Positions 7,801 through 14,509 of a stretch of DNA of 64,000 nucleotides are shown piece after piece. Numbering within the stretch: position 1 is the stretch's first letter; the number at the start of each line of letters is the position of its first letter. The notes below the pieces were generated by a model that did no database searches, had not been told where the DNA came from, and saw nothing but the letters and a program-made list of their open reading frames with translations. Where the stretch lies: contig CAWDLR010000003.1 of NCBI GenBank assembly GCA_963803125.1, positions 248,001 through 312,000 on the forward strand, in the 5' to 3' direction. The translations under genes were made by a program, and so were the position numbers. Source of the DNA: G963675935 sp963803125 (GTDB taxonomy: Bacteria; Planctomycetota; Planctomycetia; Pirellulales; Thermoguttaceae).

Positions 7801-8034
7801 TCAATTCACCACGTCCAGCGAATCGACCGGCAGGCGGCCACTGAGGGAGCGGAGCACGACGGCGTGGTAGCCGTCGCCGGCATCGTCGCGGGTGTAGACG
7901 ATTCGCGACGGCTGCTCCCGATCGGCGTGAAGATCCAACTCGGTCGCCTTGCCGCTGGGACCGGCCCAACGCCACGGCCGTCGCCGCCCTGGACACCCTG
8001 GACCGAAACGGCCAATGGCGTCCGGTCTGGCCAA
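7801..8034 (-). pseudogene. Possible C-terminal gene remnant
   Basis: About 77 codons on the minus strand whose last 55 look protein-like (TELDLHADREQPSRIVYTRD, then a segment ending LSGRLPVDSLDVVN). The first 20 codons are Arg/Pro-rich and do not. There is no obvious start or ribosome binding site. I do not recognise the family. It may be the tail of a deleted gene; low confidence. Confidence 0.3.
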
Positions 8035-8182
8035 CCGCCCGTTACGCCACGACTTAAGGTCCCAGAACGCTGGTCACACACGGCTCAGAACGCCCTTTAC
8101 GGGATTGAAGGCCGCACGCTACAATGATAGCTGTCTGGATGAGGATCGTCATCGGATGGCTCCGTCTTTTGGGAGTCAGAGC

Positions 8183-8830
8183 ATGCTCATCGAAGTCCGA
8201 TGCCCGAATGGACATGTGCTGCATGTCAAGGAGAAACATGCGGGAAAGATGGGCGCCTGCCCGTATTGTTCTGCACCTATCAGAGTGCCGCTCGCCGGAA
8301 TGGCCCACGAGGCCGACCCGCATGGAGTCCACTCGATACACCAACCTCCGGCAGAGGAACCCGCCGGTGAAGAGTCGGAGTGCGACCGCTCCAGCAGAAC
8401 GTCTGATTCCTCCATTTCCTTGGGGCAAGACCGGCGTTGCGTTTGGTGCGGAAAAACCGTTTCCCATGCGACTGCCAAATGCAACTGGTGCGGCACGCTG
8501 TTGTCCAACTATCGTCATCTGGCGGTACAGCATGAAGGAGAGGTGATTGTTGTCCACTTTCGTACGCACCAGATTCTCGACGAACGCACCGCCAAGGAGA
8601 TTTCCGAAGAGCTATTTGACGCAGCCGGCCGAGAGGGGAGCCGAAACCTGGTGTTGAGTTTTTCCAAGGTGCTTAGCCTGTCAAGCTTGATGTTAGGAAG
8701 ACTCATCATGCTGCAAAAGAAGATGGAACGGGAGAAGCGGCAGCTTACGCTCTGCCACGTCAGTGCGGAGATTCGGGAAGTTCTGGCCGCCACGAAGCTC
8801 GACCACCTCCTGCATATCAAGGAGGGTTAG
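8183..8830 (+). CDS. Zinc-ribbon protein with C-terminal STAS (anti-sigma antagonist-like) domain
   Basis: A 215-residue protein. Residues 1-30 form a zinc-ribbon-like segment with CPNGH and CPYC; a second Cys pair set follows (CVWCG near 92, CNWCG near 105). From about 120 the sequence VIVVHFRTHQILDERTAKEI through LVLSFSKVLSLSSLMLG is a STAS domain as in SpoIIAA/RsbV; the serine-rich loop SLSSLML is where the regulatory serine lies in that family. ATG 8183 is preferred, with 8156 as an alternative. The likely role is a partner-switching regulator, but no kinase or sigma factor lies next to it. Confidence 0.75.
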   Translation: MLIEVRCPNGHVLHVKEKHAGKMGACPYCSAPIRVPLAGMAHEADPHGVHSIHQPPAEEPAGEESECDRSSRTSDSSISLGQDRRCVWCGKTVSHATAKCNWCGTLLSNYRHLAVQHEGEVIVVHFRTHQILDERTAKEISEELFDAAGREGSRNLVLSFSKVLSLSSLMLGRLIMLQKKMEREKRQLTLCHVSAEIREVLAATKLDHLLHIKEG

Positions 8831-8911
8831 TCGGCCGGTGATCGTGGGCGGCTCCGCGGAACAACGAGGCGTGGTACTTCCAGGGCTCGGGTGACTTCTC
8901 GGAACGGCCGG

Positions 8912-9340
8912 TCAAAGCGGGATTGCTTCCGTGCCGGTAGCCGACATCGCATCCAGCAGATCCTTGAACTTCTTCGCGCCGCCAACCTCCTTGATGAGGG
9001 CGAGCAGTCCATAGAGGTGAACGGGGCCGCCAAGGGTCTTGAGCGTCAGGGCCACCGCTTTGACATGTTCAAGGGTGACCGTGGCCGGGGCCTTTGCCGC
9101 CTTCTCAGGCTCCACGGCGTCAACGACAGCAGGGACGGCAACGACGGGTTTTGCCTTCGCCACCTTCTTAGCGGCACGAGCCCGGTTGCTCTGAGACTTG
9201 ACAGTAGCGACGTGGGCTGGCGTGATCTTGATCCCTTGTTTGTTCAAGGCCGCGGCGATTTCACCACTCATGGCCTTGGGGTGGGTCTTCAGGTAGTCAC
9301 GCACTGCCTGCGACTTGTTGACCTTCTGTTTCTTCGCCAT
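8912..9340 (-). CDS. Small basic protein with N-terminal winged-helix-like segment
   Basis: 142 residues starting MAKKQKVNKSQAVRDYLK. The first 50 residues (SQAVRDYL...EIAAALNKQGIKITPAHVATVK) look like a small helix-turn-helix or winged-helix fold. A Lys/Ala-rich linker (RARAAKKVAKAKP) and a C-terminal helical part follow. The composition suggests a nucleic-acid-binding or nucleoid-associated role, but I do not recognise a named family. The start at 9340 is chosen over an upstream Met because the conserved-looking part begins there. It is convergent with the STAS gene. Confidence 0.6.
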   Translation of the reverse strand: MAKKQKVNKSQAVRDYLKTHPKAMSGEIAAALNKQGIKITPAHVATVKSQSNRARAAKKVAKAKPVVAVPAVVDAVEPEKAAKAPATVTLEHVKAVALTLKTLGGPVHLYGLLALIKEVGGAKKFKDLLDAMSATGTEAIPL

Positions 9341-9817
9341 CTCGACGTCTCCGATTCTGGGTTGCAGCCGAATGAACAATCAAAACCCTTATCGACAGGG
9401 CAATCTGCAACGTAAAGGCAAAGTCTCGGCCGGGCGAAAGGGATGCCGGATATTCCGAAAACGACGGGCGGGTCGTTCTGCCTTTGGCGTTCTTGCCGCC
9501 AAATCGCGCAGAGGTTCTGTGGGAGTGTTGCTTGAAGTCCTGCCGGTTTTGACGGTGTGAATCGAGACGATTACTTTTAGAGAATGAATGGCGAGCCCAC
9601 CCGGCGCCGATGCCGGGTGGGCTTTTTGCTGAAACAGCAGCGTCTCATGCAGAGGCCCCAGCGATCGGGCCGCCTCCGGCGCAATGCCAACTTGGCGCGG
9701 GCGGCGGCCAGATTGTCGTAAAGCTACAGGGGGGTTTCTCTTCCGAGACTAGCGCCTAGAATCTTTGGGCGTTTTTTAGATTCGCGGTGCGCGACGTCGA
9801 GAACACGGAGCTGACCG
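9341..9817. other. Intergenic region upstream of the nuo operon
   Basis: About 480 bases without a convincing protein gene. It carries a strong terminator-like hairpin at 9595-9627 reading rightward. The remaining 190 bases before nuoA should contain the nuo promoter. No promoter hexamers could be assigned with confidence. Confidence 0.5.
9595..9627 (+). terminator. Rho-independent-type terminator hairpin
   Basis: An 11-bp stem, GCCCACCCGGC and GCCGGGTGGGC, with a 6-base loop (GCCGAT) followed by TTTTT. It reads rightward, but the only gene to its left is on the opposite strand. It therefore either ends an unannotated rightward transcript or insulates nuoA from upstream transcription. Confidence 0.7.
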
Positions 9818-10294
9818 ATGGGGGAACCGGCATCCAGCGCGCCCCCGCTATGGCCCTTGGCACTCTATGCCGCGGCCGTTGCGGCCGTCATCGCGGGAAT
9901 GGTCGCCGTTTCCTGGCTCCTCGGCGAGCGCAGGGGCGATCGCGCCGCGGGCGAGCCCTTTGAGTCGGGCATGGTTCCGACCGGCTCCGCCCGCCTGCGG
10001 CTGTACGTCGGCTTCTATCTCGTTGCAGTCTGCTTCGTGATCTTCGACCTGGAAACCGCCTTCCTCGTGGTCTGGGCCGTTTGCGCTCGCCGGGCGGGAT
10101 GGTGCGGATACCTGGAAATCCTGATATTCGTCGGCGTTTTGCTGGCCGCCTGGGCCTATCTGTGGCGCGACGGCGCACTGGATTGGGGCCCAATCCGCCG
10201 CGGGCCCGATACGCCCGGCATGGGGCCTCTGCCGCCCGGGAAAGCCCCCCGATTGCAATCGGGGGGCGTTTCTCGCCAGCGAGAACTTTTTTGA
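9818..10294 (+). CDS. nuoA: NADH-quinone oxidoreductase subunit A
   Basis: Small membrane subunit of respiratory complex I. It has three membrane helices (about 13-35, 66-88 and 96-118) and the conserved PFESGM motif and FDLETAFL segment in helix 2. First gene of the nuo operon; nuoB follows after 15 bases. The frame runs to 158 codons, about 30 longer than usual. The extra tail (GPLPPGKAPRLQSGGVSRQR) is encoded by the 51-bp dispersed repeat at 10227-10277, so the original stop was probably lost or moved by that repeat. Confidence 0.92.
   Translation: MGEPASSAPPLWPLALYAAAVAAVIAGMVAVSWLLGERRGDRAAGEPFESGMVPTGSARLRLYVGFYLVAVCFVIFDLETAFLVVWAVCARRAGWCGYLEILIFVGVLLAAWAYLWRDGALDWGPIRRGPDTPGMGPLPPGKAPRLQSGGVSRQRELF
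10227..10277. repeat. 51-bp dispersed palindromic repeat, copy 2 (inside the nuoA 3' end)
   Basis: Reverse complement of 6541-6591 with one mismatch. The core is a near-perfect GC-rich palindrome around GATTGCAATC. It overlaps the last codons of nuoA and lies just before nuoB, so it also puts a strong hairpin in the nuo mRNA. Confidence 0.85.
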
Positions 10295-10309
10295 ACGGCC
10301 CATCAGCGA

Positions 10310-10966
10310 ATGGGATGGTCACGTCGAATCATGCAGAGCTCCGCGGAGCATTATCGAATCGGCTCATCCGACCAGGGCGACGGTTCGTTTGCCGACGCCC
10401 ATCGGCAGAACTTCTTTCTTGCGAAGCTGCAAGACCTCCTCGCCTGGTCGCGGAAGAACTCGCTCTGGCCGTTCAATTTCGGTTTGTCCTGCTGCTTCGT
10501 CGAGATGGCCACGAGCCTCACGAGCAAGTACGACATTGCCCGCTACGGCGCCGAAGTGATTCGCGCTTCGCCGCGGCAGGCCGACGTGATTGTCATCGCC
10601 GGCACGGTATTCGTGAAGATGGCCCCCGTAATCCAGCGGCTGTACCGGCAGATGATGGAGCCGCGCTGGGTGATTTCGATGGGATCGTGCGCCAATTCGG
10701 GCGGCATGTATGACATCTATAGCGTGGTTCAGGGCGTCGATCGTTTCCTGCCGGTCGACGTTTACGTGCCGGGCTGCCCCCCGCGCCCCGACGCCTTCAT
10801 GGAAGGGCTATTGCTGCTAAGCAAGCTGGTGGGCAGCGAGCGGCGTCCGCTCAGTTGGGTGATCGGCCCTCAGGGCGTCGAGCGCCCCGCTCCGCCCTGT
10901 CTGCGCGACTTGAAGCGGGCCGAGCGGCAGCAATGCCGCGATTTACGCACTCCGGACGAGGTTTAA
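10310..10966 (+). CDS. nuoB: NADH-quinone oxidoreductase subunit B
   Basis: Hydrophilic connecting subunit that holds the terminal 4Fe-4S cluster N2. The cluster ligands are visible: the tandem Cys in GLSCCFVEM, Cys in MGSCANSGG and Cys in PGCPPRPDA. The length of 218 is slightly above usual because of a polar C-terminal tail. The first Met is at 10310; a second at 10331 (MQSSAEHY) is equally plausible. Four bases separate it from nuoCD. Confidence 0.95.
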   Translation: MGWSRRIMQSSAEHYRIGSSDQGDGSFADAHRQNFFLAKLQDLLAWSRKNSLWPFNFGLSCCFVEMATSLTSKYDIARYGAEVIRASPRQADVIVIAGTVFVKMAPVIQRLYRQMMEPRWVISMGSCANSGGMYDIYSVVQGVDRFLPVDVYVPGCPPRPDAFMEGLLLLSKLVGSERRPLSWVIGPQGVERPAPPCLRDLKRAERQQCRDLRTPDEV

Positions 10967-10970
10967 TGGC

Positions 10971-12746
10971 ATGGTCGCAGCGCAGCCCGCAACACCGACC
11001 GCCGCGGCCTTGGGCATTGTGGACCAATTGCGCGAACAACTGCCGGGCGCGGTGCTGGCGGTCCAGCCCACCTGCGACGATGTTCCTACCATCTGGGTTT
11101 CCGCGACGCATAGCGGCGACGTGCTGCGTTACTTGAAGCTGCACTGCGAGCGTCCCTACCGCATGCTTTATGACCTGACCGCCATCGACGAACGGGTTCG
11201 CGCGCATCGTGAGGGCCAGCCGGCCGGCAGCCTCACCGTCGTCTATCACCTGCTCTCGCTGGACCGCAACGAAGACGTGCGGATCAAGGTGCCGCTTACG
11301 GGCGATTACCCGCATCTGCCCACAATCACCGATCTATGGCCTTCGGCCAATTGGTACGAGCGGGAAGTGTGGGACATGTTTGGCATCACCTTCGACGGCC
11401 ACCCGCACTTGACGCGAATTCTGATGCCGCCCAACTGGCAGGGGCATCCGTTGCGCAAGGAGCATCCGGCCCGCGCCACCGAAATGCCGCCGTTCCAACT
11501 GCCGGCCGAGGAAGCCGCGCGCGAAGAGGAGGCGCTGCAATTCCGCCCGGAAGATTGGGGCATGCGGCGGAAGAGCGCGGACGCCGACTTCCTCTTTCTG
11601 AACATCGGGCCGAACCATCCCGGCACGCACGGCGTGCTCCGCGTCGTGGTGCAGCTCGACGGCGAGGAGATCGTCGATGCCGTGGCCGATATCGGCTACC
11701 ATCATCGCGGCGCCGAAAAGATGGGCGAGCGGCAGTCATGGCACACCTACATCCCCTATACCGACCGCGTGGATTACCTGGGCGGAGTGCTCAACAACTT
11801 CCCCTACGTGCTGGCGGTGGAAAAACTGGCCGGCATCGAAGTGCCCGATCGGGCGAAGATGATTCGCATCTTGACCGCCGAGCTTTTCCGCATCATTAGC
11901 CACCTTGTCTGGTACGGCACGCTGGCCCAGGACCTGGGGCAAATGTCGCCGGTGTTCTACATGTTTACCGATCGCGAGCGGGCATTCGAGATCATCGAGG
12001 CGATCTGCGGCGACCGCATGCACCCGAACTGGTTTCGCATCGGCGGCGTGGCGCAGGACCTGCCCGCCGGCTGGGACCGCCTCGTGCGCGAGTTTGTCGC
12101 CTATTTTCGCCCGCGATTGGCCGAATACGACAAGTTGGTGATGCAAAACCCAATCTTCCGCGCCCGCACCAAGGGCATCGGCGTCTATACGCCGGAGCAG
12201 GCGGTCGAGTGGGGCGTCACCGGGCAGGCGCTGCGGGCGTGCGGGCTGGCCTGGGATTTCCGCAAGATGCGGCCCTATTCCGACTACGACCAGCTCGAGT
12301 TCGACATTCCCGTCGGCAGCCGCGGCGATTGCTACGACCGCGCCATGGTCCACGTGGAAGAGATGCGGCAAAGCCTGCGGATCATCGAGCAGTGCCTGGA
12401 AAACATGCCGTCGGGGCCGTACAAATCGGCGCACCCGCTTACCACCCCGCCGCTGAAAGAGCGCACGATGCACGACATCGAGACGCTGATTACGCATTTC
12501 CTCGGCATCAGTTGGGGGCCGGTGATTCCGCCGGGCGAGGCCTTTGTGGGCATCGAAGCAGCCAAGGGCAACAACGGCTACTACCTGATCAGCGACGGCA
12601 ACACGATGGCCTACCGCCTCCGCATCCGCACGCCTTCGTTCGCGCACATGCAGACGCTTCCGCTGCTGGCCCGCGGCGGGACGATTCCCGATCTGATCGC
12701 CGTGTTGGGAGCGATGGATTTCGTGCTGGCCGACGTCGATCGTTGA
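10971..12746 (+). CDS. nuoCD: NADH-quinone oxidoreductase subunit C/D fusion
   Basis: A 591-residue fusion of the 30-kDa (NuoC) and 49-kDa (NuoD) peripheral-arm subunits. NuoC spans about 15-170 (YRMLYDLTAIDER, WYEREVWDMFGI, LRKEHPAR). After a linker rich in Glu, NuoD starts near 200 (NIGPNHPGTHGVLR) and runs to the C-terminus, with YTDRVDYLGG and the quinone-site region near the end (GAMDFVLADVDR). Fused nuoCD is also known in enterobacteria and other phyla. It lies between nuoB and nuoE with gaps under 10 bases. Confidence 0.95.
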   Translation: MVAAQPATPTAAALGIVDQLREQLPGAVLAVQPTCDDVPTIWVSATHSGDVLRYLKLHCERPYRMLYDLTAIDERVRAHREGQPAGSLTVVYHLLSLDRNEDVRIKVPLTGDYPHLPTITDLWPSANWYEREVWDMFGITFDGHPHLTRILMPPNWQGHPLRKEHPARATEMPPFQLPAEEAAREEEALQFRPEDWGMRRKSADADFLFLNIGPNHPGTHGVLRVVVQLDGEEIVDAVADIGYHHRGAEKMGERQSWHTYIPYTDRVDYLGGVLNNFPYVLAVEKLAGIEVPDRAKMIRILTAELFRIISHLVWYGTLAQDLGQMSPVFYMFTDRERAFEIIEAICGDRMHPNWFRIGGVAQDLPAGWDRLVREFVAYFRPRLAEYDKLVMQNPIFRARTKGIGVYTPEQAVEWGVTGQALRACGLAWDFRKMRPYSDYDQLEFDIPVGSRGDCYDRAMVHVEEMRQSLRIIEQCLENMPSGPYKSAHPLTTPPLKERTMHDIETLITHFLGISWGPVIPPGEAFVGIEAAKGNNGYYLISDGNTMAYRLRIRTPSFAHMQTLPLLARGGTIPDLIAVLGAMDFVLADVDR

Positions 12747-12755
12747 AAGGACGCC

Positions 12756-13235
12756 ATGCTAACCGATGCAGAATGCCGAGAGATCGAGGCGGAAACCCTT
12801 CGCTACGCGCAGCGCCGCGCCGCCGGACCGGAAGCGCTGAAGATCGTGCAGCGCCGCCTCGGCTGGATCTCCGACGAGACCCTGCACGAGGTGGCGTCGC
12901 TGCTCGACATGACGCCAGCCCAGCTCGACAGCGTGGCCACTTTCTACAACTTGATCTTCCGCAAACCGGTGGGCAAGCACGTGATCCTGGTCTGCGACAG
13001 CGTCAGTTGCTGGGTGATGGGCTACGAAACGGTCCGCGATTATCTGATGAAGCGGCTGGGGGTAAAACTGGGCGAAACGACGGCCGACGGGCGGTTCACG
13101 CTCTTGCCGACCGCGTGCCTGGGGGCCTGCGACCTGGCGCCGGTGATGATGATCGACGACCAACTGTACGGAAACCTCACCAGCGAGAGAATCGACGAGA
13201 TTCTCGCCGGCTTCCAAAACAAGGAGGCCCCGTGA
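12756..13235 (+). CDS. nuoE: NADH-quinone oxidoreductase subunit E
   Basis: A 159-residue thioredoxin-like 2Fe-2S subunit of the NADH dehydrogenase module. The cluster N1a ligands are seen as Cys-x4-Cys in CDSVSCW and Cys-x3-Cys in CLGAC. The N-terminal helical domain contains ALKIVQRRLGWISDE. Its stop overlaps the nuoF start by one base (TGATG), indicating translational coupling. Confidence 0.94.
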   Translation: MLTDAECREIEAETLRYAQRRAAGPEALKIVQRRLGWISDETLHEVASLLDMTPAQLDSVATFYNLIFRKPVGKHVILVCDSVSCWVMGYETVRDYLMKRLGVKLGETTADGRFTLLPTACLGACDLAPVMMIDDQLYGNLTSERIDEILAGFQNKEAP

Positions 13236-14509
13236 TGGAAAAGCCGCTTACGCAGAACATCCGACCCGGCCGCGAGCCGCTCGATTTGCAGGAATATCAA
13301 CGAGCGGGCGGATACCAGGCGGCGCGGAAGGCTCTGACAACGATGACGCCGCAGGAAGTGCAAAAAGCGGTGAAGAACTCGAACCTCCGCGGCCGCGGCG
13401 GCGCCGGCTTTTCCACCGGCGAGAAGTGGAGCTACGTGCCGCTGGGCTCCGAGGCGCGGCGGCCGAAGTATCTGGCCGTCAACGCCGACGAGATGGAGCC
13501 CGGCACTTTCAAAGACCGGCTCTTGCTCGAAGGCGACCCGCACCTGATGGTCGAGAGCGTGATCGTCGCCGCCTATGCCATCGAGGCCGACGTCGCCTAT
13601 ATCTTCCTCCGCTGGGCTTACAAGTTGGCGGCCAGGCGCTTGCAGCGGGCGATCGACGAGGCCTACGCCGCCGGGCTGCTCGGCAAACGCATCCTCGGCT
13701 CGAATTACAGCCTGGAGTTGTATTTGCACCTCAGCGCCGGCCGTTACATGTGCGGCGAGGAGACCGGGCTGTTGGACGCGCTCGAAGGCCGCCGCGCCGT
13801 GCCGCGGGCCAAGCCCCCCTATCCGCAGACCTGCGGCCTGTGGGGAAAGCCGACGGTGGTCAACAACGTCGAAACGCTCTGCTGCGTCCCCGCGATCGTC
13901 AACCGCGGCGCCGATTGGTTCCGCGGGCTCAGTCTCAGCAAAGACGGCGGCACCAAGCTCTACGGGGTCAGCGGCCGGGTGCAGCGGCCCGGGCTGTGGG
14001 AACTGCCCATGGGCACCACCGCCCGCGAAATCCTCGAAGAACACGCCGGCGGCATGAAACCGGGCTACCGCCTCCGCGGCCTGCTCCCCGGCGGCGCCTC
14101 GACCGACTTCATGCTCGAAGAGCACCTCGACACCAAGATGGATTTCGATTCCCCTCCCGCGGTCGGAAGCCGGCTGGGCACCGGCACGATGATCGTGCTG
14201 GACGACCGCACCTGCCCGGTCGGCATGATCCGCAACCTGACCGAGTTTTTCGCCCGCGAGTCGTGCGGCTGGTGTACGCCCTGCCGCGACAATTTGCCGT
14301 GGGCGGCGATGACCTTGGCGGCGATCGAGCAGGGGCAGGGCCGGCCGGAAGACCTCGACACGCTCAAATTCCAGTGTTGGATGATGTCGCCGGGCCACAC
14401 CTTCTGTGCCCTGGCGCCCGGCGCCGCCGAACCCCTGCAAAGCGGCCTGAAGTATTTCCACGACGATTTCCAGCGGCACATCACTGAGCGGCGATGCCCG
14501 TGGAGGTAA
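13235..14509 (+). CDS. nuoF: NADH-quinone oxidoreductase subunit F
   Basis: The 51-kDa flavoprotein subunit (424 residues) that binds NADH, FMN and cluster N3. The glycine-rich FMN/NADH region is visible (LRGRGGAGFSTGEKW, NADEMEPGTFKDR), as are the MCGEETGLLDALEG segment and the 4Fe-4S ligands in ESCGWCTPCR and, further on, Cys in GHTFCALAPGA. The open frame extends far upstream through nuoCD, but ATG 13235 fits the family and overlaps nuoE. The 3' end overlaps nuoG by 16 bases. Confidence 0.94.
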   Translation: MEKPLTQNIRPGREPLDLQEYQRAGGYQAARKALTTMTPQEVQKAVKNSNLRGRGGAGFSTGEKWSYVPLGSEARRPKYLAVNADEMEPGTFKDRLLLEGDPHLMVESVIVAAYAIEADVAYIFLRWAYKLAARRLQRAIDEAYAAGLLGKRILGSNYSLELYLHLSAGRYMCGEETGLLDALEGRRAVPRAKPPYPQTCGLWGKPTVVNNVETLCCVPAIVNRGADWFRGLSLSKDGGTKLYGVSGRVQRPGLWELPMGTTAREILEEHAGGMKPGYRLRGLLPGGASTDFMLEEHLDTKMDFDSPPAVGSRLGTGTMIVLDDRTCPVGMIRNLTEFFARESCGWCTPCRDNLPWAAMTLAAIEQGQGRPEDLDTLKFQCWMMSPGHTFCALAPGAAEPLQSGLKYFHDDFQRHITERRCPWR

